Origin: Bagarius yarrelli
Lineage: Eukaryota; Chordata; Actinopteri; Siluriformes; Sisoridae
Direction of reading: 5' to 3'
DNA length: 64,000 nucleotides
Assembly: GCA_005784505.1 (NCBI GenBank)
Contig: VCAZ01000003.1
Coordinates: 9,179,510 to 9,243,509 of the forward strand
Within the stretch, counting starts at the first letter, position 1, and each line of letters begins with the position of its first letter. Below the pieces are notes generated by a model, which had not been told where the DNA came from, made no database searches, and was given only the letters and a program-made list of their open reading frames with translations. Below are positions 55,401 to 63,662 of the stretch, one piece after another. The position numbers were made by a program, and so were the translations under genes.

Positions 55401-58400
55401 GACACACACAGACAAATCAAAAACAGTCTACAATCAAGAGACGCCTTCAAGAGACCAGGTTTACCAAGTCGAGAACCACTGATTATACTGATTAAAAAAC
55501 TTTGCCGAAAATTTTTTAAAAGGCCTACCCACTTCTGCAGGAGATTCTTTGGACAAAAAACTAAGATTAACTTATACCAGAACACTTGGAGGAGAAGAGT
55601 ATGTCAAACCCAGTGAAGGCAGTGTTATTCCATGGGAATATGCTACAAGCAGTATGGCTGCCAATGGAAATAGATCACTGGGGTTTATTGATAATGCTTA
55701 TAGAACTGATTACAGTTCAAGTAGCCTAAAGAATCCCGGAGCATATGACACTCCAAAACTGATAGAATGCAACACAATACAGATGGATAACAACCTAACA
55801 CGTACTGCAAAAATGTCCTACAGTGAAGAAATTAAATGTTCTTTAAACCTTAAAAGATCCCAGATATCAACTACTTCTTCCCAGATTTTGTACACTTTAC
55901 CACCCCAAACTACTCGTCATATGTGGAATTGGCAAAAAAGACACAGACGTCGGCACTTTTCAAGTGCTTTATTAAAAAAACATTGTTAATTACATTTACG
56001 TTATCAGCATTTGGCAGACACCTCCACCATTAATTTATCTCCTTTATACAAATGAACAATTAGGAGTTAGGGGCTTTGCTCAGGTGCCCAAACGTGTTAA
56101 CTTGGTGGTGCTGGTCAAACCCACAATCAAACCCACAATCTCCCGGTTAGCAGCCCAACACCTTAAACACATTCGCTTATCCACTGTGCTACCATCAAGT
56201 TAAACTTTAAATCAGCACTGCTGGTAAAAAAACAAACAAAAATATATATATAAATGGCGGCTGTAGTAGGTCTTCAGTATACTACCTGTAACCATACTTT
56301 ATAGAACTATATAGGACCATACTTTTTTTTACTGATCAGTATCCAGCAAGGTCTCAGGATTTTCAGATAATAAGATCATCTGCAGACAGCAGGACTTAAT
56401 AAGCATTTTATATTTTTGATTGTAATGTTATTTGATAAAGCCATCTATGTTTGTGCTGCAGACAGCAGTTGTGTACACATAAAAAAATGGCTGACAAATT
56501 GAAGAAAAATCTAGGAAGTTAATCTAAGCCAAGAGAATCATTTATTTTTCTTGGGTCTACCTGTCTAATTAGATGGAAAGGTCACTGCAGGTCAATGTAA
56601 AGTTACCATGACTGAACATCTTTACCCTGTTATGAACTATTTCTAATTTAATGGGTGCAATCTTTTCTGCTTGCATATTCAGGACATGGCGGCTCATGAA
56701 TCAATGAACTAAAATGATATTTGAAACATTTGAAACAAGGTTGTTCATACACTCCACATGTTAACTTGGTCGGGTGGTCCACATTGGTCACATTGCCTCG
56801 CTGAGACTTTTGTGGCTTCCACCTTTAATTGGACACCTGTGTCTTTTGACATTGTGTGGGAATGTAATAGTGTCACATATCTTCTCTAACACTGTTGGAG
56901 TCTGTTCAGAGAAGTGTGAGGAAGTGATAGCATGTGTAAGAAAGTAAGTCAGAGAACAAACTTAAAGCTGAAGCCATGCCAGCACTCTTCGATTCTTCTG
57001 TACAACTTTTATCACTCGGTTCATAACTCTTTTTTATATGAAATGATTATTTCAATGCTTCTCACCGAACCTCTACTGTGATGTGTGCTCAGTAGGTGTC
57101 TACAGATTTTTAACGGCTGGCAGCCGTGAACGTTAAATATGCGATTAAAAATGCATGAGTGGAAAGGAAACAGGGATATTTTTCCTTCTCAGATCTTCCC
57201 TTTTCTCTCTGCCAGCCTCTTCGCTGTCTCGTCCTTCATCCATCCTACCTTTTTTTAGTTTGCTGCTATTAACACTGAATTCTTTACTCACTCCCTCTCT
57301 CTGTTTACAGAAGATTAGTGAGCCTGTCTTTCTGAGTCTGTATTTTAAAAAAGCCTTTTTATAATTTTATATTTCTGAGAGATGGATGCTGTTCAAACAA
57401 AACAGCATTCTGCAGGGTGGCATGGGCAATATTTAATGGCTACAGAACTTGCGTTATCATCGGCGTCATGATAAAAACAGTCTCTAAAAGAACAATAATA
57501 AATAGAATTTCAAGCCTTAAATTGGAGGCAGATATTTGGGAGGTTCTCAATGATATCCCAAATGACTTCCTTAAAAAGAATAACTACTAGATGGTACCCC
57601 ATGGAAAAGGTAATCAATTTCCCTCAAAAATGTTAGTGCCCAATCTAGAAGAAGAATGTTATTATCAAATACAAAAGTGTGTCAGCAGATTTAGGATAAC
57701 TTAAATTACACCTATTTTGACAATCTCAAGTTTTTACATTGGGCCTGTAGCCCCAATAACAGGGGCTACAGTCTCTGACCGTTCAAGAAAACTGGTCAGA
57801 GACTCAATGAAGGCTACCGGTGCCTTCACTGAAATTTTCCTATGGAATAAAGTGCAATTTTTTTTCGATTTGTATTAAATGTAGACTTAATTATCTTTTT
57901 TAAATGATTAGTTACTTATTAGACACAAAACATATAAAGAAAACTATCCACACTACAATCCACACTGAAAATCAATCGTTTCTACTGAGGCTATGACAGC
58001 ACGGCAGCGCAGCTTTTAATCTGTTACTCACTAGTGGCCACAGATTACAGAACAGGATTGCTGAGAGTACAGTATCCCGTAAAGATTACATGACCTCACC
58101 CTGTGACTTGCTGTACGACTGAATGAGAATTTAATTAAAGACTGAGCAGTTGTTAATCTTTCCAGGCCACAATCAATTAACCCAACATTCACACTCATTG
58201 CAGCAGCTAGCCCATAGGTGGACCATCCCCCTTCCAACACACACTGCGTGCTAGCGCTTAAGCTATGTTCACAAGGACTGTCTCAACAACATTTACATTC
58301 AAAGATAAACTTTTTCCTACATTTAACAATCTGATGAAGTGAGTAATGAGAATTATACTTAATGAAAACTATTCAGATGAATACTTTTAAAATCTTACAA

Positions 58401-61400
58401 GATATTAGTTATTACTAATTAAATATAAGTAAATACCAGTAAAGTCTAGCTAGATATTAGTATATTAGGCTAAATGTCTAGGTAAATCAATCATTTTTAC
58501 ATTTATCAGTCAAGGCTATTTAAATATCAAGATAACAGTGGCAGTGAAATGTAGGCAAATGTCAATATTATCCAGCTAAATATAAATAAAATCAAGCTGA
58601 AACCTCCTAGACAGTAATTAGATCTTTGGTTGCGAATTTCCGGCAATATTCAAGGCTATAAAATTTCCATACATACATACACACATACAGTAGTATGTGA
58701 GAATTTATGGAATTTGGAGGAATCCATGGGAATAAACTGGGAATTTGCAAAACTGCAGGTTAAACTATAACAAGGATTGTAAATAGAGTAAAAATTTTAC
58801 TAGCCTAATTTTAGTTTTAGCACTTTTAGTTGCTGGGTTGAGCCTCAGTGCAGGTCTATCAATGCCCTAAGTTATCGAGGTTCTGATCAAACTAAATGTT
58901 TATATTTGTTTGCATGTACAGTTTTTATAAATCTCGCCAAATTTCTTAATAATTTTAATACATTTTCTATTCAAGTTTTCCACTTGGAATATTTTAAAAT
59001 TCCCACAAAAAGTTTCCATGAAAGGTTTTTACAAATTTACCGAAATTGTTTTGCCGGTTTGAAGCCCTTGTTAAAGTTAAAAATGAATGTTGGTAAAAAT
59101 TAAGCTTAAGGTTTTTTAAAAACAGGACAACTATAATTAAAATGTAAATATCAGTATAGTCTAATTATCAATAAAATTGTGCAGGAAAAGTCAAATTAAC
59201 CTGGAATTCTGCAAGTTTAACTCATGCTATTTATCTTTTTATAGACATTTGATAATGTATAATGTTTTTATGGTTGGTGTTTGAGGAATGGGGGGGTCTT
59301 GTTATGTCAGGTTTTGTTATGTCTGGTTTCAAAAAACATTACAATGTAAGTTGAAATGACTTTATCCATCTTTTTTTTTTTTTTTTTTTTGTCTAGTTGA
59401 AATTATATGAATGCCTGTGTACTACTACTGCTAACCTTCTTTTTTGCAGAAAACTTTCATAATTAATTGGTGAGGTTTAATTGAACTAACACCATTATAA
59501 AAATCTGAATCAATTTAAGAAATAGAATCAAAGCTAGAATCAAAATGCATCGTTTTACTGTTATAGGTCTGCCTGTGAGACAGGTTGGGTCAACTGCATA
59601 GCGCAATAGCTCTTTTTATAGAGCTCAGCCTGTCTGACCCCATCGTACTGATGTTCTGTCTCTGCTGCTTTCTGAGACAGGCATCACCATGTTTTACCAG
59701 CTGAACTACACAACAGGTTTGCGGGTGAGTTGAACTGCAGACGTGATTTTTTTTACACACCGCAACAGCATATGGTGACTGTCAGATAAGACAGTTTGCT
59801 ATGAAACCAAACACGCTAAAGAGGTTTGGTTTAAAATACCATATGCTAGATTCTCTAGGGTAAAATCATTTATTTAAACAAAAAAAAAACACGTTTATCC
59901 TGTATGTACTTCTGTAACATACCTGTAAGGCTGTGATCTGTAAGATGCCATTATCCATAAGGGTGAAGCGCTCGTCATTTCCCAGGATTCTCTGCCCATC
60001 TCGCTCCCACTGAATGCTGGGTATCGGGTTGCCAATTACATAACATTGCAGTTGTGCAGTGGATCCTGGAGATAGAGTCTGATTTGCTGGGCCTTGACGG
60101 ATGATGGGTGGGACTCGGTCGGATGGAGCTGGAAATTGCAAGGTTAATTAGACGTAAGAGAGGAATGACAATCAACGAACAATCAGTAAGTATCGGTATA
60201 CCTATTAATCCTACTTTTTACACAAATACAACCGATTAAAATGCTATTCAGAATAATGCATGTTTATTAAAGTTTGAATCCAGATTGCAAGACAACTTGG
60301 CTGTCACAATTAAGTGTAAACGCACCAGACGTCTATTTTCGACATATTGTATGCTGTGGGTATCTGCAGTGTTAAGCAGAAGTAAATTGGAAAAAAAGGA
60401 AGCAAATTGCTAACGTCGATGCACTTGTTTCACTTTAGCATCCACGCTTCAGTCACAACCTGTGAACTGAATAATGTAGCACATTAAGCAGGACAGGGAA
60501 AATAGGCACTTATGGCCTTTAAATCATTACCATAGATTTAAAACTGGGACAGTGTGTCCGAGCTGGAAGAAACTGTAAATTGTTAGCGGCAATCATTAAC
60601 TTCCCCGTGCTATTAAATGGCAAGAAGCCAGATGTATGATTGAGCCCCATCTGCATCGTGCTGAGTTATAAGGTGTATATCGGCTTTTATGATGATTTAT
60701 TAGTTCCGAAGCAGTGGTGCAGTGCGTTACTCCTCGACCTGCGACATTCTCCACCCTACTTTAGTGCATCCTCACTACAGTACATGTTGTATGTGTGTTA
60801 TTTCTAAGCTTTACTGGATAAATTATTCACTGCAAAATGGTCTGTTTGTGCTGACCCTGGTCTTTGATGAAAAATTGACTTGCCAGTTACTTCCGCATTT
60901 TGCATTCTCTTTTGTGACAACAGAAAAGGTTTTTAAAGATATAAAGAGGTCATGAATGTGTAAAAAAGCAACATGAACACTATTTATAAATGTTTTATAA
61001 TACTAATGTAGTGCTAATTATTAAGAAATGAAGGATTTTAAATTTGGGTTAACATTTGACAAATAGCAACGCCCTTAACCCCCAATTGCTCAGATACATA
61101 AAGTAGATGAATGTGAATTGCTCTGGATAAGGAAGTCTGCCAAATGATTTAAATGTAATAATAACAATACAAAATGTCTTCATAATATGCCAAGGTGTGC
61201 TGGTAAGGTGTTCACAAACATCTGGCCAAATTGTGTAACCAAGTGAATGACTTTATACAAAAGCTAAAAAATGACTCAGCTACTAAATTTGACTTAGGCG
61301 TTTACACGTCATGGCGAACGGTGGTGTAACTAAAAGATTTAATAAAATACCAGCAAAATAAATGAAGCATCACACTGTAGACATCATCAACAGGAATGAC

Positions 61401-62529
61401 CTCTAAATACTAGATTAGAATAAATATAACTGCTTACTCGCTAGTACTTTGAAGAAGGTATGGTATACTCCACATTTATTTAACAAAACCATCTCTATTA
61501 TTTGTAAACAAAAAATTAAATCACACCTGCATCCAGGTTTAAAAAGAATGAAGTGATTTGACTGCGGATCATATAATCAATCTGTGTAATAACATTTTTC
61601 TCCTAACCCTCACTCTATTTTACAGCTATGTCGTTCCTGCGCTAATGATCATAAAAAATGCCTAATATTACATTTATATTTTTTATTACATGGTAAAAGA
61701 TGGAAAAATCTTATCGAGTATTGGGGAAAAAATATTATAGCTTTTTAAACCTGTAGAAAAAATGAAAAATAAAAAGAGATTTTTGGAGAAGGGTACAGAA
61801 GGGTGTGATTTGTATTAGGAGTGACAGCTACTTGTAAGCCCTCAGATATTCCGAGTCATTATTCTGGTTTACAGGGGTGTGTTTGTGATAGTGTTACAGC
61901 ATGCAGAGATGTGCATGTGCTAGCAGTGACACACACACACACACAATTCCACACATGATGCATAAACAGTTTATCGGTCATTGGGGAGCAGGAGGGAGTG
62001 AGCAAACGTTGTCAGGCTATTTGCATAGTGTGATGACGGCTTGTCCTTTTTGATTATGTCTCCCCTGCCTCCTGCTGCTTACTCCTTTGAGAATGTGGAA
62101 TTTTTAATTTGGGACGGCTTTGAAGAAGCTTTAATTTATTTTCCGGGTGAAAATGAGCCATACCGGTTAAAGCTTGCTGTGATAAGGTCACACACATATA
62201 ATACAATTACATCTATGCACCCGAAAGCTTAACGTCGTTAGACTGATATTAAAATACAGATCGTGTGTAACTGTGTGTAACAGTGAAGGATGATGTATGT
62301 GATAGTTACACACGCTTAAAAAAAAAGCAGCTAAGCTAGACTGCTGCTGGTACCCACCGTCTTCTACCTCCAGCAGGGCTTTGGTGAGGACACTCCCTGC
62401 TACGCTGATGGCCTGGCATATGTAATAGCCGGAATCCTCGCTGTGCACATTACTAATGGTGAGCTCACCACTTAGTGACACCGAGAAGCGGCCTGATTGT
62501 GCTGGAGGCTGGCTGGGGAACATCAACAT
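34256..62529 (-). CDS. robo3: Roundabout homolog 3 (5'-partial gene, 19 exons in window, one frameshift)
   Basis: A single-pass axon-guidance receptor of the Robo family; Robo3 is known for controlling midline crossing of commissural axons. Exons in transcript order encode the end of Ig4, Ig5, FNIII 1-3, the membrane helix and a tail with CC0 (GPIYSTIDPT), CC1 (TTPYASTPI), CC2 (IEPLPPPPPSSELEH) and CC3 (DLPPPPEPPPEDEP). Exons for the signal peptide, Ig1-3 and the first half of Ig4 lie beyond 64000. All splice phases agree except across exon 43167-43443, which is one base too long. With that base ignored, the window part is 1034 codons plus stop. As read, the protein stops between CC0 and CC1. 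The robo3 name rests on the tail-to-tail position with robo4 and the full-length Robo architecture; Robo1/2 are less likely. Confidence 0.9.
34583..34750 (-). CDS. robo3: robo3 exon: CC3 proline motif
   Basis: Begins DLPPPPEPPPEDEPYQLP, the CC3 motif (srGAP SH3-binding in other Robos, known; inferred here), then a polar region ending SAQRRKD. Symmetric phase 1-1, 168 nt. Confidence 0.93.
35322..35405 (+). mobile_element. tRNA-derived SINE, 3' tail
   Basis: Tail-only copy: 'ggcccttaaccctaaatttc', 'ggataagggcatctgccaaa' and 'gctgtaaatgtaaatg'. Confidence 0.75.
35671..35862 (-). mobile_element. tRNA-derived SINE, full length
   Basis: The minus strand reads a Pol III A-box-like 'tggtgaaggtgttggactg' and a B-box-like 'ggagttcgattcc', then the body 'ccccctgagcaaggcc', 'tctctggataaaggcgtctg' and AAATGTAAATC tail. 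It is the clearest copy for defining the family. Confidence 0.85.
35956..36140 (+). mobile_element. tRNA-derived SINE, full length
   Basis: Head 'gtggttacggtatgggactg', B-box-like 'ttggtttgattccctgc', body, 'cactttggataagggcgtct' and AAATGTAAATGTAAAT tail. It is inverted relative to the copy 90 bp to its left. Confidence 0.82.
36390..36503 (-). CDS. robo3: robo3 exon: basic cytoplasmic linker
   Basis: Encodes GRARSSAGEQVQTPPGQKA then RVKKKSSKSSQYRRDIIQG, leading directly into the CC3 exon. It corresponds to the basic linker before DDLPPPP in Robo1. Symmetric 1-1, 114 nt. Confidence 0.88.
36791..36957 (-). CDS. robo3: robo3 exon: PRAPSPP segment
   Basis: Encodes RRLPCGPVPIPRAPSPPLTQ then SNPYLTDQETGTPQRTAH. 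It occupies the place of Robo1's PRPISPPHTYGYISGPL region but is diverged. The following NGWGS...SSDGSF block of other Robos is not found. Phase 2 to 1. Confidence 0.82.
37448..37675. repeat. Intronic duplication, block B
   Basis: Matches 38278-38680 in order: 'taactacac.tgtataatat', 'gttattgactagttcacagt/aggaagtatt' and 'aataagagtat.ggcct'. Confidence 0.8.
37681..38247. repeat. Intronic duplication, block A
   Basis: Matches 41079-41642 in order and orientation: 'ggctcattttcca.atg.aa', 'gtccataaatcgttat', 'ttaagcctaactagacctt', 'gaactatatttaaa' and 'gtgaatgtctgtgtgc.ga'-type pieces. About 560 bp, moderately diverged. Confidence 0.85.
38278..38680. repeat. Intronic duplication, block B'
   Basis: Second copy of block B, longer by an inserted segment in its middle (about 38355-38510). 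Confidence 0.8.
38751..39160. mobile_element. MITE with 15-bp perfect terminal inverted repeats
   Basis: Starts agccctgtttacatg and ends catgtaaacagggct, an exact inverted pair 410 bp apart, with further weaker inward similarity. The interior is non-coding. Flanks may show a 3-bp duplication (aca). Superfamily not assigned; PIF/Harbinger is possible given the small target duplication. Confidence 0.8.
39596..39823 (-). CDS. robo3: robo3 exon: acidic/proline region between CC2 and CC3
   Basis: Encodes CTDEEDWCPPLPERTYLTDG and SSPTTSYSHQSTATLTPSPR then EEARHCNDS. SYSHQSTATLTPSP is nearly identical to Robo1 (recalled), making this one of the surest tail exons. Phase 2-2, 228 nt, so skippable in frame. 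Confidence 0.96.
41079..41642. repeat. Intronic duplication, block A'
   Basis: Second copy of block A (37681-38247), direct orientation. The pair flanks the exon at 39596-39823. Confidence 0.85.
42313..42719. mobile_element. Tc1/mariner-like internally deleted element, copy 1
   Basis: Imperfect TIRs: left 'cttatagtttgtggacacct' and right, reversed, 'ggccaaacgtttgtggacag'. It belongs to the same family as 43897-44342 but the interior is eroded, with a possible antisense transposase remnant. Confidence 0.65.
42923..43085 (-). CDS. robo3: robo3 exon: CC2 proline motif
   Basis: Encodes AKQSKQKSMGKAVKTPSLNW then IEPLPPPPPSSELEHCVD and an acidic D/E run (about 18 residues). LPPPPP is the CC2 motif (Ena/VASP EVH1 ligand in other Robos, known). 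Phase 1 in, which proves that the upstream exon must end in phase 1. Ends tgtg|gtaaga, phase 2. Confidence 0.95.
43167..43443 (-). CDS. robo3: robo3 exon with frameshift: CC0 and CC1
   Basis: Phase 1 at both ends requires a length divisible by 3, but it is 277. The first part reads EAGISNYLNQNEKYSNGSNE then GPIYSTIDPTR and TGA (43349-43351). The -1 frame continues as AEDLRSFSAQYSQHTTPYAS then TPIMPFTNQ..., clearly Robo CC1. The extra base lies in the ggg at 43354-43356 (+ strand). Removing one base gives IYSTIDPT joined directly to AEDLRSF and restores phase. Error, polymorphism or true truncation cannot be told apart here. Skipping the exon would also restore the frame. Confidence 0.93.
43897..44342 (+). 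mobile_element. Tc1/mariner-like internally deleted element, copy 2
   Basis: TIRs: left 'tacaccatattgccaaacaa' and right, reversed, 'tacactataatgccataagt', each followed inward by ttgtggaca. Inside, the + strand keeps AEHLWDELERRL, the EHLWDELERRL signature of Tc1/mariner transposases. At 446 bp it is a deletion derivative, inserted in a robo3 intron on the opposite strand. Confidence 0.82.
44404..44543 (-). CDS. robo3: robo3 exon: WLADSWP juxtamembrane segment
   Basis: Encodes RPGVLGSNIGNYPWLADSWP then TTNLVHNGKDSVNCCSSKHD. PWLADSWP is a Robo hallmark. Phase 2 to 1. Confidence 0.95.
44623..44662 (-). CDS. robo3: robo3 juxtamembrane micro-exon (40 nt)
   Basis: Encodes VGFPHGENTGLNG plus a split Arg codon. 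Good acceptor (ttctgcag) and donor (gaag|gtaggt). It links the phases of its neighbours (1 and 2), so it cannot be skipped without a frameshift. It matches the position of the 43-nt micro-exon of robo4 (14862-14904). Confidence 0.85.
44764..44988 (-). CDS. robo3: robo3 exon: transmembrane helix
   Basis: Encodes SLAEQITDVVKQPAFIAGIG, the helix through ACWVILMGFSVWIY, then the stop-transfer CRRKKRKELSHYAT. QISDVVKQPAFIAGIG is almost invariant in Robo1-3. The tail end SFAYTPAG is also Robo-like. Symmetric 1-1, 225 nt: in-frame skipping would remove the anchor. Confidence 0.97.
45592..45769 (-). CDS. robo3: robo3 exon: FNIII 3, second half
   Basis: Encodes IWCLGNDSQARYHINQTVDG and LLAGVLYQVEVAAVTSAGVG, ending QPVPVLI. 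It corresponds to robo4 exon 14042-14213. Phase 0 to 1. Confidence 0.96.
45858..46262 (+). repeat. Widespread fish interspersed repeat (LINE-end type), copy B, longest
   Basis: Contains the familiar series 'cagggtcacagggatatgct', 'ggtacaccctagacagg', 'tcaccaatccatcgcagggt', 'gggcaatttagaatcac', 'actgggagaacatgcaaatt' and 'aacagtgctaaccaccaagc'. It is a good reference for the three shorter copies in this window. Confidence 0.85.
46562..46730. repeat. (GA)n-rich microsatellite
   Basis: Nearly pure purine with long perfect GA runs, such as at about 46671-46694. Confidence 0.95.
46999..47123 (-). CDS. robo3: robo3 exon: FNIII 3, first half
   Basis: Encodes VPSAPPQSVTVSTVTFSNSS then ISVSWQPPPAEMQNGIIQEY. 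It matches the VPSAPPQ...W.PPP...NGII pattern of robo4 exon 9. Phase 1 to 0. Confidence 0.96.
47270..47486 (-). CDS. robo3: robo3 exon: FNIII 2, second half
   Basis: Encodes VDRQSQYIQGYRLLYRPSGG and GTEYEVKLRPYFNEFQGIDS. IQGYxxLYRPSG and the RPFFNEFQG-type strand are Robo hallmarks. Phase 0 to 1. Confidence 0.97.
47935..48028 (+). mobile_element. tRNA-derived SINE, degenerate 3' part
   Basis: Reads 'ccttgagcaaggcct', 'ataaggacatctgccaagtg' and an aatgtaaatg tail. It lies just downstream (in transcript sense) of the FNIII 2 exon, in opposite orientation. Confidence 0.6.
48056..48177 (-). CDS. robo3: robo3 exon: FNIII 2, first half
   Basis: Encodes DVSPTGQGVDHRQVQRELGE and SSARLTWT. GVDHxQVQRELG is near-invariant in Robo1-3 (recalled). 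Phase 1 to 0. Confidence 0.97.
48417..48583 (-). CDS. robo3: robo3 exon: FNIII 1, second half
   Basis: Encodes SQSAGNTWQTVADLVRYEKH and NTIYLFIIRAVNAYGLSDPS then PISEPVRTQ. IYLF.VRAxNAYGLSDPS is a Robo FN1 hallmark. Phase 2 to 1. Confidence 0.97.
48584..51712 (-). other. robo3: robo3 intron (3.1 kb)
   Basis: Holds interspersed repeat copy C (49213-49482), a GA run (about 50315-50350) and a non-repetitive, less AT-rich patch at about 50820-51000 that is a weak conserved-element candidate. No exon is recognised. Confidence 0.65.
49213..49482 (+). repeat. Widespread fish interspersed repeat (LINE-end type), copy C
   Basis: Has 'cccacttattttctaattcg', 'gggatctgctggagcctatc', 'gtcgccagtccatcacaggg' and 'aagccaccatgctgcc'. 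The middle section is deleted relative to 45858-46262. Confidence 0.8.
51713..51881 (-). CDS. robo3: robo3 exon: linker and FNIII 1, first half
   Basis: Encodes ESVDVVAAAVSEPYQLPGPP then HKPVVTDVTRNSVTLTWQPN and TSYIIEAF. PxxPxVTDVTRNSVTLxWQPN is the Robo FN1 start. Phase 1 to 2 (the split codon yields Ser, as in Robo1 EAFS). Confidence 0.97.
51882..53427 (-). other. robo3: robo3 intron
   Basis: AT-rich sequence with no repeat family or exon that I can support. Confidence 0.45.
53428..53509 (-). CDS. robo3: robo3 exon: Ig5, second half
   Basis: Encodes ETDSGVYTCLASSTSGETSW then SGVLTVK. D.G.YTC.ASTPSGE..W is the Robo Ig5 end. Only 82 nt, but splice sites (gttgctag|, aaaag|gtaaac) and phase 0 to 1 agree. 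Confidence 0.95.
54048..54255 (+). repeat. Interspersed repeat, degenerate copy D
   Basis: Weak match to 45858-46262: 'ttcacacactctttcacaca', 'gggaaaccagagtacccaga', 'aatgtggaaatcatatac' and 'actaaccatgaaggcactg'. Confidence 0.5.
55120..55965 (+). mobile_element. Decayed Tc1/mariner transposon
   Basis: Open frames here carry Tc1-like pieces. EGSVIPWEYATSSMAANGN resembles HGGGSVMLWGCFAASGTG, and PKLIECNTIQMDNNLTRTAK resembles the catalytic segment SKLIGRRFTVQMDNDPKHTAK. The second Asp environment is damaged (DNN for DND) and frames are broken. The first 100 bp recur at 57585-57690. Confidence 0.65.
55991..56197 (-). mobile_element. tRNA-derived SINE, near full length (antisense to +)
   Basis: The minus strand reads 'gtgttgggctgctaaccggg', 'gattgtgggtttg' (duplicated once), 'gcacctgagcaaagccccta', 'tgtctgccaaatgctg' and 'aacgtaaatgtaa'. 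It sits immediately next to the Tc1-like element. Confidence 0.75.
57585..57690 (+). mobile_element. Fragment of the 55120-55965 element
   Basis: Shares 'catggaaaaggtaatcaatt', then 'cacaatcga/cccaatctagaagaa' and 'tatcaaatacaaaagt' with 55120-55225. Confidence 0.7.
57745..57828. other. Three abutting perfect stem-loops
   Basis: Stem 1: ctgtagcccc (57745-57754) with ggggctacag (57762-57771). Stem 2: gtctctgacc (57771-57780) with ggtcagagac (57794-57803). Stem 3: tgaaggc (57808-57814) with gccttca (57822-57828). Loops are 7, 13 and 7 nt. No known RNA family is recognised. Confidence 0.8.
59923..60128 (-). CDS. robo3: robo3 exon: Ig5, first half
   Basis: Encodes APSDRVPPIIRQGPANQTLS then TAQLQCYVIGNPIPSIQWER and NGILQITALQ. 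PPxIRQGPxNQT and the Cys/Trp core are Robo Ig5 hallmarks. Phase 1 to 0. Confidence 0.97.
60129..62357 (-). other. robo3: robo3 intron
   Basis: Contains a sense SINE tail (61068-61162). The stretch 60380-60720 is non-repetitive and less AT-rich, a weak conserved-element candidate. No exon seen. Confidence 0.55.
61068..61162 (+). mobile_element. tRNA-derived SINE, 3' part
   Basis: 'cgcccttaacccccaattgc', 'attgctctggataaggaagt', 'ctgccaaatgatttaaatg'. Tail-only copy. Confidence 0.7.
62358..62529 (-). CDS. robo3: robo3 exon: Ig4, second half (first exon in window)
   Basis: Encodes MLMFPSQPPAQSGRFSVSLS then GELTISNVHSEDSGYYICQA and KALLEVED. FSYQPPQSSSRFSVS...GYYICQTLNVAGS is the Robo1 Ig4 counterpart (recalled). 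Phase 0 in, so the ATG is internal and not the start codon. The preceding exon is beyond the window. Confidence 0.95.
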
Positions 62530-63520
62530 CTGGAGGAAGAAAAGCCAAAAAAAAAAACCACTTAGCAAAAGATTGTCAATTGTCACATTGACCCTACTTA
62601 TAATTAGATATCATATTATAATAATGCTAATATTTTACCTTTGCCCATCTAAATAAGACAATTTAATTTCAAAGCAAAATGTATTTTTATTTATTATTTT
62701 ATGAACAAATAAATAAAATATTTCTGCTAAGGTTTTTTATACAAGGTACATGAAAATCAAGTATTATTTTGACACTTTAAAAGGCATCATGAATGTTCAG
62801 ACCCCAAGCTGCGGCTGCAAAGGAAACAAACGATATAAATGATCGAAAAGATATCAAATGAACATTGTAGATATCTCCACCGGCGTGAACGTATTACGTA
62901 ATTATTAGTCCAGAAGATGAAAGCAAATATATAGGTTCCTTGGTTAACGACTCATTTGCATTTGTAAAGAACCTTCTAACAATAAGTGCTATAGTTGTTG
63001 ACCATTAAGAATTATGTACACATTAACGAACAATGGTAAAGCTATCTCACGTGGTGGTTAAGGGTTTATGTGTGTAGGGTGTCAGAGAGACAGAGAGAGA
63101 GACAGAGAGACGGGGGTCATGCACAAAAGGTTGAGGATAAGGAGCCTTCTTCATGCAGAAGGAGGTAACATTGACAGCTGCTCCATTGTCTGAGCTGGCT
63201 GGGGGGAGGAGTGGGTATGAGTGTGTGCGTGTGTGTGTGTTACTGTTTTATGCTACCCTCTGGCTCTGACCACTGCCACTACAAAGCTATATTCGTTGAC
63301 CCTTTATGTGAGCCCTCTCTGTCTCTCTCACTTCCTCCCTTTCTTACACACACACACACTTTTTTTGTCTGTCTGTCTCTGTCTGTCTCTATCTTTCCAT
63401 CTGAAACATGTTCATGCTACAAGTGAATTGATAGCAAAACATTAAAACAGTTATTTTTAATTCTGTCACAAGCCTGTAACATCTTTAAGCTTTAGCACAT
63501 TAACACAATAGACACTATTT

Positions 63521-63662
63521 GAATCAGAATCAAAATAAAGTTTTATTGCCAAGTACGTTTACACACACAAGGTATTAGACTTGGTGTCAGGAACGTCCGG
63601 TACAAAAAGCACAAACATATTTCAGACACACAGTACATGTAATTAAGTTCATAAAAACTAGT
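63521..63662 (+). repeat. LINE 3'-UTR-like repeat, copy 2
   Basis: Begins gaatcagaatcaaaat, then 'ttttattgccaagtacgttt', 'cacacaaggtattagacttg' and 'gtcaggaacgtccggtac'. It follows the gaatcagaatcag...ttattggccaag...acaaggaatt pattern of a repeat common in fish. Confidence 0.7.

Larger units (their letters stand above)
53510..59922 (-). other. robo3: robo3 intron inside Ig5 (6.4 kb)
   Basis: The largest intron seen. It contains an interspersed repeat copy (54048-54255), a Tc1-like element (about 55120-55965), an antisense SINE (55991-56197), a second fragment of the same Tc1-like element (57585-57690), a cluster of stem-loops (57745-57828) and a poly(T) run (about 59372-59391). No exon is recognised. 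Confidence 0.7.

Noticed and set aside
55549..55989. 146-codon frame as a host gene
   Set aside because: It aligns by motif with Tc1/mariner transposase and has broken frames on both sides, so it is transposon debris.
57155..57364. Short signal-peptide-like frame in a robo3 intron
   Set aside because: T/C-rich sequence mimics hydrophobicity; no splice, homology or context support.
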